NCBI GenBank assembly: GCA_018195615.1
Contig: JAGTPG010000002.1
Location: 3,476,501-3,540,500, forward strand
Direction of reading: 5' to 3'
DNA length: 64,000 nucleotides
From: Streptomyces tuirus
Lineage (GTDB): Bacteria > Actinomycetota > Actinomycetes > Streptomycetales > Streptomycetaceae
Position numbers and translations under genes: made by a program. The notes under the pieces were generated by a model, which made no database searches, was not told where the DNA came from, and saw only the letters and a program-made list of their open reading frames with translations. Of this stretch, positions 17,935-25,650 are shown piece after piece; positions within the stretch are counted from its first letter, which is position 1; each line of letters opens with the position of its first letter.

Positions 17935-17960
17935 GTCCACCGACTCCGTCGGCGGACCCT
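17932..17960. terminator. Hairpin at the right end of IS copy 2
   Basis: AGGGTCC-A-CCGAC and GTCGG-C-GGACCCT form a 13-position stem with one mismatch and a 3-base loop (TCC). It could terminate transcription coming out of the IS. The following 17961-18188 holds no gene I can support. Confidence 0.5.
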
Positions 17961-18188
17961 CGCGAAAGATCGAGGCTAGAGGTGCCGATTCCCGCAATGC
18001 CACACGCTTCGACAGACCGCTTGCCGTCCTGTTCCCGCACCGCGAGGACCATCGGGGTACAGGTCGGCGACTGGCCGCAGGACGGGCAATGGGATGCCAC
18101 ACTCTGTGCCTCCACGCCATGACGGTAGAGCTGCTGACCAGCCGACCGCCCAGACCGCCGATCTCTCGTCAACGGAGCCGACACCGCT

Positions 18189-18922
18189 ATGCACCTTACT
18201 TCTGAGACGTCGTCCGACGGCGTCTTCGAACAGCTCTTCCTCCTCGGCGACATCCCTGGCGCGCTGTGGACTCCCCGAGTGCCGACGGGACCCGCCCACT
18301 GATTCTGATGGGGCACGGCGGCGGCCAGCACAAGAAGGCGCCTGGCATCGTGGACCGTGCGCGCCGCTTCGTGGCCGAGTGCGGTTTCGCCGTGGTGGCG
18401 GTCGATGCGCCCAGCCACGGTGACCGGCCGGAACATGAGGAGTTCACCCGGATCGCGACCGAGTACGAGGCCCGGCTTGACGCCGGTGAGGGACTGGCCC
18501 CGCTGATCGCCGGCTTCCAGGCTCTCGTTGTCCGCCAGATGGTGCCGGAATACCAGAGAGTCCTCAGCGCGGTCCAGAAGCTCAGTCATGTCGGCATGGG
18601 CCCAGTCGGCTACTGGGGTGTGTCGCTGGGCTGCGTGATCGGTGTCCCGCTCATTGCCGCCGAGTCCCGGGTCCGGGCGGCGGTGCTGGGCCTGGGCGGT
18701 GCCGAGGTGTCAGCCGAGACCGCCGCTCGGATCACCGTCCCGGTGGAGTTCCTCGTGCAGTGGGACGATGAGCGAGTGCCACGGGCCCAGAGCCTGGCAC
18801 TGTTCGACGCCTTCGCCTCGACCGAGAAGACGCTGCACGCCAACCCCGGCCGGCACGGTGAGATCCCGGCCTTCGAGATGGACAGCACGCTGCGGTTCTT
18901 CGCCCGGCACCTCGGCTGGTAG
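18189..18922 (+). CDS. Alpha/beta hydrolase (dienelactone-hydrolase-like), reading frame broken once
   Basis: About 244 residues. The N-terminus MHLTSETSSDGVFEQLFLLG continues to PGALWTP. The frame then changes at the cccc run 18273-18276 (one C missing) and resumes SADGTRPLILMGHGGG. The oxyanion region is LILMGHGGGQHKKA, the nucleophile elbow is GYWGVSLGC with serine, the acid lies in LVQWDDERVP, and the histidine in NPGRHGEIPAFE. The length fits small serine hydrolases that act on esters. It lies downstream of IS copy 2 and upstream of the VOC/MerR pair. The substrate is unknown. Confidence 0.78.
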
Positions 18923-18979
18923 CTGTCACCCGGCTACAGGTCGGTCGCATCGTCGCGGGGCGGGAATGCGCGGAACGGC

Positions 18980-19001
18980 TTGACCCTCACGTTGCGTGAG
19001 G
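18980..19001 (+). promoter_or_regulatory. MerR-type promoter and operator of the VOC gene
   Basis: A -35 box TTGACC (18980-18985) runs into the perfect 7-3-7 inverted repeat CCTCACG-TTG-CGTGAGG (18985-19001). MerR activators bind such elements inside an over-long spacer of 19-20 bp and untwist the promoter. The VOC start lies only 17 bp downstream, so the transcript is nearly leaderless. Confidence 0.8.
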
Positions 19002-19017
19002 CTGGAGAGTGACGTTC

Positions 19018-19554
19018 ATGAGCGACTACTACAACGCGTTCGAGATGAGCCCCGTGCCCGCTCCCGGCCCCGACGCGGTTCCGCCGGAGCCGTTCCGTGG
19101 CATCTACGGAATGCCCGCGTTCGTGACGATCCCCACGAGCGACTTGGCGGCGTCGGTGGACTTCTGGACTCGCGGGCTCGGTTTCATCGAAATTTTCAGC
19201 ATCCCCGGCACGCTGGTGCACCTGCGCCGGTGGGCCTTCCAGGACGTGCTCCTCGTCTCGGCAACGGACGTTCCGGACCAGGCGCCCGCGATGAGCGTCA
19301 ACTTCGCGTGCGTGCTCAGCCAAATCGACTCCCTGGTCGAGGCCTGTCGTGCGATCCGCCCGGACTCGGTGGACGGTCCGCGGGACACTCCCTGGACCAC
19401 CCGCGACGTGGAGGTGATCACCCCGGAGAACGTCCGGGTCGTCCTCACCGCTGCGAAGCCCTTCGATCCGGACAGTCAGGAGACGAAGAACCTTGAAGCC
19501 GTCGGCATCACTCACCCGAGCGTCCGCCACGGCGACAATGAGGAGCATGCCTGA
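19018..19554 (+). CDS. VOC/glyoxalase-superfamily protein
   Basis: A 178-residue protein with one clear VOC half: MPAFVTIPTSDLAASVDFWTRG, then LVHLRRWAFQDVLLVSATD, and NVRVVLTAAKPF at the end. VOC proteins bind metal or hydrophobic drugs, and several give antibiotic resistance by sequestration. The MerR-type activator gene directly behind, of the drug-sensing TipA type, supports a detoxification role here. The start ATG follows TGGAGAG. The stop overlaps the MerR gene. Confidence 0.75.
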   Translation: MSDYYNAFEMSPVPAPGPDAVPPEPFRGIYGMPAFVTIPTSDLAASVDFWTRGLGFIEIFSIPGTLVHLRRWAFQDVLLVSATDVPDQAPAMSVNFACVLSQIDSLVEACRAIRPDSVDGPRDTPWTTRDVEVITPENVRVVLTAAKPFDPDSQETKNLEAVGITHPSVRHGDNEEHA

Positions 19555-20350
19555 TGCCATTGACACCGATGGACTGACCGTCGGTCAGGTCTCGACGGGG
19601 CTGGGCGTGACGGTCCGCGCGCTGCACCACTGGGACGAGATAGGTCTGGCGCGACCGTCGCTGCGCACGGCTGCCGGATACCGGCTCTACACCGCCGGCG
19701 ATCTGGAACGCCTGCACCGCGTCGTCGTCTACCGTGAGCTCGGACTCGGCCTGGACAGGATTCAGGCCATCCTGGACGAATCGACCGCGGACGTGCCCGG
19801 TGCGTTGCGCGCGCAGCGCACCCGGATCGCGGAACGGATCGACCGCCTCCAGCAGCTCAGCGCCGGGCTGGACCGGATGATCGACGCCCACGAGCGCGGC
19901 CTGCTGCTGACCGTCGAGCAGCAGGCCGCGATCTTCGGCCCACAGTGGGACCCGGAATCGCCCGTCAAAGCCCGTCAGCGGTACGGAGACACGACGCAGT
20001 GGCAGCAGTACGCCGAGCGTTCGGCCTCTCGCAGCCCGGAGGAATGGCAGGCCGTCGCCGACGCCATGGCCGGCCTCGAGCGCGCCCTCGGGGACGCGAT
20101 GGACGCCGGCGTCACACCCGGTAGCCCGGAAGCGAATCAACTCGTCGAGCGGCACCGCGAAGTCTTTGCTTCGTACTTTCCCCTCACCAGGCAGATGCAG
20201 GTCTGTCTCGGCCGCATGTACGAGGCCGATCCGGGATTCGCCGCGCACTACGACGGCATCCGCGCCGGCCTTGCCACGTGGTTCCGCCGCATCGTCGACG
20301 CCAGCGCACGCGCTCACGGCATCGACCCCGACTCCGCGACCTGGGACTAG
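19538..20350 (+). CDS. MerR-family activator with TipAS-like ligand domain
   Basis: About 270 residues. The N-terminal HTH reads LTVGQVSTGLGVTVRALHHW, then DEIGLARPSLRTAAGYRLYT, the standard MerR DNA-binding half. A coiled coil follows (RIAERIDRLQQLSAGLDRMI). The C-terminal part (AIFGPQWDPE, then YAERSASRSPEEW, ending GIDPDSATWD) resembles the TipAS drug-binding domain of globin-like fold. Two starts are possible, ATG 19538 or ATG 19547; the AGGAG between them is too close to serve the second. It overlaps the VOC gene and should activate it, and itself, through the 7-3-7 operator. Confidence 0.85.
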   Translation: MRSMPDAIDTDGLTVGQVSTGLGVTVRALHHWDEIGLARPSLRTAAGYRLYTAGDLERLHRVVVYRELGLGLDRIQAILDESTADVPGALRAQRTRIAERIDRLQQLSAGLDRMIDAHERGLLLTVEQQAAIFGPQWDPESPVKARQRYGDTTQWQQYAERSASRSPEEWQAVADAMAGLERALGDAMDAGVTPGSPEANQLVERHREVFASYFPLTRQMQVCLGRMYEADPGFAAHYDGIRAGLATWFRRIVDASARAHGIDPDSATWD

Positions 20351-21018
20351 AGGGCGGGCCGGAGGACCATGAGCGAGTCCTCCAGGGTCGCCACCATGGC
20401 GAAGGGGAACCGGTCGAGTTCGAGGCAGAGTGCGACGTCATCCGGGTGGGCTCCTTGACGCCCTCCCTCCGCCAGCTCGGCGGCGGCGCGCGACTCGCCG
20501 GCGCGGCGGAGGAACTCGGCCGCGTCCGTCTCGGCCTCGGTGGCCCTGCGGGCGATGTACTGAGCGCAGGCCAGGTCTTCGTCGGCCTGCCCGTCCTCGC
20601 CCGTGACCACGAACGTGACGCTGTCGCACTCGCGTGTCCGCAGGAGCCGAGCGGTCGCCTCCGCCACCACGAAGCCGGCGCACAGCACCAGCGACGCCTC
20701 CTTGACCGCGAGGGCGCCGACCGTCCCTGCCGTGGTCTTCTGCACGACGGTCCGCCCGCCGAGGTCGACGGAGCGCAGCAGGCCCGGCGAGTTGACGGCG
20801 TCGAACCCGGGCGCCGGCGCACCGTCCTTGAGCGCCACCCAGTCCGGGTGGCGGGCCTTGAGCGCCAGGGCTTCGTCCAGAGACTCGGCGAGAACTATCT
20901 TCTCCGCCCTCTGGGCAAAGGCCCAGGCGGCCACCGTATAAGCGCGCATGACGTCGACCACGACCGCCACGGATGGCGCTTCGGCCAGCTCGGCTGTGCC
21001 GAGGAAACGAGCATCCAT
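20347..21018 (-). CDS. ComB-like 2-phosphosulfolactate phosphatase family protein
   Basis: A 223-residue protein of the ComB family, named after the magnesium-dependent phosphatase of coenzyme M synthesis. Key segments are VAVVVDVMRAYTVAAWAFAQ, NSPGLLRSVDLGGRTVVQ-TTAGT and FVVTGEDGQADEDLACAQYI, which match the conserved substrate pocket of the family. Streptomyces do not make coenzyme M, so its true phosphatase substrate is unknown. The start MDARFLGTAE is the first plausible Met; no strong ribosome binding site is visible. The gene is convergent with the MerR gene, whose stop codon it overlaps by four bases. Confidence 0.8.
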   Translation of the reverse strand: MDARFLGTAELAEAPSVAVVVDVMRAYTVAAWAFAQRAEKIVLAESLDEALALKARHPDWVALKDGAPAPGFDAVNSPGLLRSVDLGGRTVVQKTTAGTVGALAVKEASLVLCAGFVVAEATARLLRTRECDSVTFVVTGEDGQADEDLACAQYIARRATEAETDAAEFLRRAGESRAAAELAEGGRQGAHPDDVALCLELDRFPFAMVATLEDSLMVLRPAL

Positions 21019-21099
21019 CAGGTCATGATCGCTTATACCCGGCCCTGCTGCGGGCAAAGGCGACCACGCGGCACCCACCTCACGACGAGAGCGGAGACG

Positions 21100-21543
21100 A
21101 TGACCACGCGACACGACCTCGTAGACCACGAACTCGTAGACCACGAACTCGTCGACGCCGCGGCGCACGTCGCCGAGACTCGCTGCCGGGGTGACAACCA
21201 CACCGTGGCGGCCGCGGCCCGTGCCCGGGACGGTCGGATCGTCACCGCGCTGAACGTCTACCACTTCACCGGAGGACCCTGCGCCGAGCTGGCCGTCATC
21301 GGCGCGGCAGCCGCCCAGGGCGCGTACGAACTGGACACGATCGTCGCCGTGGGCGACCGGGGCCGGGGCGTCCTCCCACCGTGCGGCCGCTGCCGGCAGG
21401 TCCTGCTCGACTACTTCCCGGACCTCAATGTCATCGTCGGCCCAGACCGCACAGACCGCACAGACACGAGCGCCCGTACGGTCCGCATCGCAGATCTGCT
21501 GCCCGAGAGTTACGTCTGGGCGGACCAGCTCGCGGCGGAGTGA
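21100..21543 (+). CDS. Cytidine-deaminase-fold enzyme resembling blasticidin-S deaminase
   Basis: A 147-residue zinc deaminase. The zinc and catalytic motif is CAE in HFTGGPCAELAVIG, and the second zinc motif is PCGRCRQ. Compared from memory with fungal blasticidin-S deaminase, the stretches NVYHFTGGPCAEL, GRCRQVLLD and LLP-x-x-YVW agree closely, more so than housekeeping cytidine deaminases do. It could therefore inactivate blasticidin-type nucleoside antibiotics, or act on an unknown cytosine derivative. The start MTTRHDLVDH follows GCGGAGA. The N-terminus contains a duplicated 15-bp unit (LVDHE twice). It stands divergently from the ComB-like gene. Confidence 0.85.
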   Translation: MTTRHDLVDHELVDHELVDAAAHVAETRCRGDNHTVAAAARARDGRIVTALNVYHFTGGPCAELAVIGAAAAQGAYELDTIVAVGDRGRGVLPPCGRCRQVLLDYFPDLNVIVGPDRTDRTDTSARTVRIADLLPESYVWADQLAAE

Positions 21544-21558
21544 TCGGCACGGCGTTCG

Positions 21559-22206
21559 TCATTTCCTCCAGAACAAGTGGTGGGTGACCCCGCTCGGGCT
21601 CGGCACGACGTCGCAGTGGAAGCGGTCGAGCAGCTCCTCGGGTGACTCCCAGAGCCGGGAACCGGATCCGATCTTCACGCCCGGCGAGACCGCCACGTGC
21701 AGCGTGTCGACGAGGTCGGCGTCCAGGAACTCCCGGATGGTGGCGGCACCGCCGCCGAGGCGGACGTCCTTGCCCTGCGCGGCCTGGCGTGCCTGTTCCA
21801 GCACCTCGGCCGGGTCGCCGCCGACGAAGTGGAACGTGGTGTCGGAGAGCGTGAACGAGGGACGCTCGTGGTGGGTCATGACGAACACCGGCGTGTGGAA
21901 CGGGGGTTCCTCGCCCCACCAGCCCTTCCAGTCGTGGTCCTGCCACGGGCCGCGGTGCGGACTGAACTTGTTGCGGCCCATGATCTCGGCGCCGATGTTG
22001 TTCGTGAAGTCACGCGTGAAGTAGTCGTCGAGGCCGCGGCTCCCGCCGGGGTCGGTGCGGTTCGGCCAGCTCGCCGTCGCACCGGCCCAGGCGAACATCG
22101 TTCCGGGGTCGGCGTGGCCGAACGGTCTCTCCAGGCTCTGGTGCTCACCGGCACCGAATCCGTCACTCGAGACGTTGAAGTTCTGCACTCGCAGCAGCTG
22201 AGGCAC
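21559..22206 (-). CDS. Dihydrofolate-reductase-family (RibD C-terminal) protein
   Basis: A 215-residue cytoplasmic reductase-fold protein. Family segments are VQNFNVSSDGFGAG at the start, EIMGRNKFSPHRG, PVFVMTHHERPSF, and RLGGGAATIREFLDADLVD near the end. These YwjB/RibD-like proteins are distinct from true folate enzymes, and their substrates are mostly unknown. The GTG start (VPQLLRVQNF) is chosen because AGAAGGAG lies five bases upstream; a longer frame with MSFAGPSG exists but has no such site. It is followed at some distance by the cupin gene on the same strand. Confidence 0.82.
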   Translation of the reverse strand: MPQLLRVQNFNVSSDGFGAGEHQSLERPFGHADPGTMFAWAGATASWPNRTDPGGSRGLDDYFTRDFTNNIGAEIMGRNKFSPHRGPWQDHDWKGWWGEEPPFHTPVFVMTHHERPSFTLSDTTFHFVGGDPAEVLEQARQAAQGKDVRLGGGAATIREFLDADLVDTLHVAVSPGVKIGSGSRLWESPEELLDRFHCDVVPSPSGVTHHLFWRK

Positions 22207-22287
22207 GGCACTCCTTCTGTGGTCGATGAGGGTTGGACCGCTCGGGCCGGCGAAACTCATCGGCGACCCGGCGGTTTCCCCCCGGCC

Positions 22288-22656
22288 TCATCCGGACTGC
22301 GCCACCACGTGGTCGATCACCCGCTTGAAGTCGTCCTCCGGGGAGAACTCCACGAACTCGGCGTCCTCAAGGACGAGCGGCACGTGGCCCGGGGCCCAGT
22401 AGTACGCCTGTCCCGCCTCGTACTCCTCCTCCTCGCCGGTGGCCGTGCGCATCCTGATCCGGCCCTTCAGCACATAGCCCCAGTGGGGGCACTGGCACGC
22501 GTCGCCGGGCATGCCCTTGAGGGCCGGGCCCATGTCCGTGCCCTGCGGCAGGCTGATGTAGCCCACCGACATGCCGCCCCCGATCGGCATGCTGCGCAGT
22601 TCCACACCGTCGCCTTCGAGGGCGACGGGTACGTCGTTCCGGGTCGCCGCCGTCAT
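22288..22656 (-). CDS. Cupin-domain protein
   Basis: A 122-residue single-domain cupin. The first cupin motif is around CQCPHWGYVLKGRIRMRTATGEEEEYEAG, and the second is YYWAPGHVPLVLEDAEFVEFSP. The metal ligands H58 and H88 are present. It has no signal peptide. Such small cupins bind metals or small ligands and serve many reactions, so no specific role can be given. It precedes the DHFR-like gene on the same strand by about 80 bp and may share its message. Confidence 0.82.
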   Translation of the reverse strand: MTAATRNDVPVALEGDGVELRSMPIGGGMSVGYISLPQGTDMGPALKGMPGDACQCPHWGYVLKGRIRMRTATGEEEEYEAGQAYYWAPGHVPLVLEDAEFVEFSPEDDFKRVIDHVVAQSG

Positions 22657-22783
22657 GACTCCTCCGCTCCGGCCGCATGGGCCTCAAAGGACGGCTCCGT
22701 AATTCCAGCGTGGACCGCCCTGGAGCCCCCCGCGACATCACGATCCGGTTGCGACGTGCCTCCGGGGTCTTGATTTACCGCCG

Positions 22784-22823
22784 TGTAATCGATTCCATCC
22801 CCCCGTCGATGTAATCGATTCCA
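22784..22823 (+). promoter_or_regulatory. Paired LacI-type operators upstream of the ribose-operon regulator
   Basis: The 14-bp sequence TGTAATCGATTCCA occurs twice as a direct repeat (22784-22797 and 22810-22823, 26 bp apart). Each contains the palindrome AATCGATT with a central CG, the hallmark of LacI-family operators. They lie 45-84 bp before the lacI-type start, implying autoregulation. Confidence 0.75.
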
Positions 22824-22867
22824 CGAACCCACGGCGGGTTCCGGTTCCACAAGGAGGTGGAGCGGCG

Positions 22868-23887
22868 ATGGCGAGCATCAAGGACGTCGCTGCCGAAGCG
22901 GGCGTCTCCGTCGCCACGGTCTCGCGCGTCCTGAACGAGCACCCGTCGGTCAGCGCCGCCGCGCGCGCCCGGGTGCTGGCCGCCGTCGAGGCCCTGGGCT
23001 ACCGCCCGAACGCCGTCGCCCGCTCCCTGCGCACCGACCAGACCCACACCCTCGGCCTGGTCATCAGCGACGTACTGAACCCATACTTCACCGAACTGGC
23101 CCGCTCCGTCGAGGAGGAGGCCCGCGCGCTCGGCTACAGCGTCATCATCGGCAACGCCGACGAGCGGCCCGACCTCCAGGACCACCACGTACGCAACCTG
23201 CTGGACCGGCGGATCGACGGGCTGCTCGTCTCCCCCACGGACGGCGGCTCGCCGCTGATGCTCGACGCCGCGCGGGCGGGGACGCCCATGGTGTTCGTGG
23301 ACCGGTGGATCCCGGGCGTGGACGTGCCGGTGGTGCGGGCGGACGGGCGGGCCGCCGTACGGGACCTCGTGGCACATCTGTGCGGACTCGGGCACCGGCG
23401 GGTGGCGATCATCGCGGGGCCGGCGGCCACCACGACCGGCCGGGAGCGCGTGGAGGCGTTCCGGGAGGCGCTCGCCGCGTACGGGCTCGAACTGCCCGAC
23501 GCCTACATAGGGCAGGGCGACTTCCAGGCCGAGAGCGGGCGCCGGGTCACCGAGGGGTTCCTCGACCTGGCCGAGCCGCCCGAAGTCGTGTTCGCCGCCG
23601 ACAACCTGATGGCGCTCGGCGCGCTGGACGCCGTACGCGCGCGTGGACTGCGTGTGCCGGACGACATCGCGCTGGCCGCGTTCGACGACATCCCGTGGTT
23701 CGTGCACACCGATCCGCCGGTCACCGCGATCGCCCAGCCGACGGGCGAGCTGGGGCGGGCCGCCGTGCGCGCCCTCGTCGACCGGATCGAGGGGCGGCCC
23801 GGCGAGTCGGTCACTCTTCCCGCCCGGCTCGTCGTACGCCGCTCCTGCGGCGAGAACCCCACCCCCGTGCAAAGGAGCACGTCTTGA
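22868..23887 (+). CDS. LacI-family transcriptional regulator of the ribose-type operon
   Basis: A 339-residue repressor. The HTH is IKDVAAEAGVSVATVSRVLN, the hinge RPNAVARSLRTDQT, and the periplasmic-binding-like effector domain begins LGLVISDVLNPYF and includes AAFDDIPW and RLVVRRSCGENP. Start ATG follows AAGGAGG. It is the first gene of the rbs-like cluster and presumably binds the paired TGTAATCGATTCCA sites. The effector is probably ribose or a related pentose, by context only. Confidence 0.9.
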   Translation: MASIKDVAAEAGVSVATVSRVLNEHPSVSAAARARVLAAVEALGYRPNAVARSLRTDQTHTLGLVISDVLNPYFTELARSVEEEARALGYSVIIGNADERPDLQDHHVRNLLDRRIDGLLVSPTDGGSPLMLDAARAGTPMVFVDRWIPGVDVPVVRADGRAAVRDLVAHLCGLGHRRVAIIAGPAATTTGRERVEAFREALAAYGLELPDAYIGQGDFQAESGRRVTEGFLDLAEPPEVVFAADNLMALGALDAVRARGLRVPDDIALAAFDDIPWFVHTDPPVTAIAQPTGELGRAAVRALVDRIEGRPGESVTLPARLVVRRSCGENPTPVQRSTS

Positions 23888-24106
23888 ACCCTCCCCAGCT
23901 GAAGCAGGGGGATTCCTGGCTCAGGAAGCCCCACCGATCAGCGACCGACAAGGTCTTACTCCCTCGGCACCAGCCGGGACGGAACCTGCCCGGTTGGCTC
24001 GATTGTGCAGCCGGTCCTTCGCCCTTGAGGCGAAACCCCGTCCTCTGCCCTGCTCCGCAGGGGTTCGTTTTCTCCCCGGTCGTAAAGCCGGGGCCTCCTC
24101 GAAGGA
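23888..24106. mobile_element. Structured MITE-like insertion, possibly derived from IS200/IS605
   Basis: About 220 bp between the regulator stop and the next ribosome binding site, with no coding character but dense hairpin potential. It begins CCCTCCCCAGCTGAAGCAGG-GGGA, continues with CCAGCCGGG/CCCGGTTGG, TTCGCC/GGCGAA and CCCTGC/GCAGGG, and ends with CCCCGG (24074-24079)/CCGGGG (24088-24093). End hairpins of this form resemble those of IS200/IS605-group elements and their non-autonomous derivatives in Streptomyces. I see no transposase. The element separates the regulator from the rbs genes. Confidence 0.45.
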
Positions 24107-24112
24107 GATCCG

Positions 24113-25650
24113 GTGAGCGACACGGACGAGTTGCTGCGCATCGAGGGCATACGGAAGACCTTCCCGGGCGTGGTCGCGCTGGACGGCGTCGACTTCGACC
24201 TGCGCCGGGGCGAGGTGCATGTGCTGCTCGGTGAGAACGGCGCGGGCAAGAGCACGCTGATCAAGATGCTCTCCGGCGCCTACACGCCCGACGCCGGGCG
24301 GATCCTGGTCGGTGGCGAGGAGGCGCGCATCCAGGGTGCGCAGGACTCCGAGCGGCTCGGGATCGCCACCATCTACCAGGAGTTCAATCTCGTACCGGAC
24401 CTCACGGTCGCCGAGAACATCTTCCTGGGGCGGCAGCCGCGCCGCTTCGGGATGATCGACCGGAAGCGGATGGAGGCCGACGCCGAGGTCCTGCTGAAGC
24501 GGGTCGGCGTGACCGTCTCGCCCCGCGCGCGGGTCCGCGAACTCGGCATCGCGCGCCTGCAGATGGTCGAGATCGCCAAGGCGCTCAGCCTCGACGCGCG
24601 TGTGCTGATCATGGACGAGCCGACCGCCGTGCTCACCTCCGAGGAGGTCGAGAAGCTCTTCGCGATCGTGCGCACGCTGCGCGAGGACGGCGTCGGGATC
24701 GTCTTCATCACCCATCACCTGGAGGAGATCGCCGCCCTGGGCGACCGGGTGACGGTCATCCGGGACGGCCGGAGCGTCGGGCAGGTCCCCGCCTCGACTC
24801 CCGAGGACGAATTGGTACGGCTCATGGTGGGGCGGTCGATCGAGCAGCAGTACCCGCGCGAACGGGCCGATCGCGGTGGAGCGTTGCTGTCCGTCGAGGG
24901 GCTCACGCGTGACGGCGTCTTCCACGACGTCAGCTTCGAGGTGCACGCCGGCGAGGTCGTCGGCGTCGCGGGGCTGGTCGGCGCCGGTCGTACCGAGGTC
25001 GTACGGGCCGTGTTCGGGGCCGATCCGTACGACAAGGGGGCCGTGAAGGTCGCCGGTTCCGCCGTCCCCAAGTACGACGTCAACGCGGCGATGACCGCGG
25101 GCATCGGGCTCATCCCGAGGACCGCAAGGGCCAGGGCCTGGTGCTGGACGCGTCGGTCGAGGAGAACCTCGGGCTGGTGACGCTGCGGTCGGCCACGCGC
25201 GCGGGGCTCGTCGACCTCAAGGCACAGCGCGAGGCCGCCGAGCGGATCGCGGGGCAGCTCGGTGTGCGGATGGCGGGCCTCGGGCAGCACGTGCGCACAC
25301 TGTCCGGCGGCAACCAGCAGAAGGTCGTCATCGGCAAGTGGCTGCTCGCCGACACCAAGGTGCTGATCCTCGACGAGCCGACGCGCGGTATCGACGTCGG
25401 CGCCAAGGTCGAGATCTACCAGCTCGTGAACGAACTCACCGCCGCCGGCGCGGCCGTCCTGATGATCTCCAGCGATCTGCCCGAGGTGCTCGGCATGAGC
25501 GACCGGGTGCTGGTGATGGCCCAGGGCCGGATCGCCGGTGAACTCTCCGCCGACGAGGCGACCCAGGACGCCGTGATGGCACTCGCCGTCAGCACTCCGC
25601 CGACCACGAACACGACCACGACCGGAACGGAGGCCTCCCGTGGCCACTGA
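24113..25650 (+). CDS. Ribose-type ABC transporter ATP-binding protein (RbsA-like), reading frame broken once
   Basis: A double ATPase of about 512 residues that energises sugar uptake. The first ATPase has GENGAGKSTLIKMLSG, a Q-loop in YQEFNLVPDLT, and DEPTAVLTSEEVEKLF. The second has the usual degenerate Walker A (GLVGAGRTEVVRAVFGADP), LSGGNQQKVVIGKWL and DEPTRGIDVGAK. The frame changes near 25114-25117 in CTCATCCCGAGG, one base missing; the repaired stretch reads LIPEDRKGQGLVLDASVEEN, the conserved motif. It starts at GTG (VSDTDELLR) behind GAAGGAG. The stop overlaps the permease gene start by eleven bases, so the two are coupled. Confidence 0.88.

Noticed and set aside
17976..18299. A leftward frame between IS copy 2 and the hydrolase with a CPSCGQ-like motif in another frame
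   Set aside because: Short, no start signal, inconsistent frame and no family resemblance; it may be a degraded fragment but cannot be supported.
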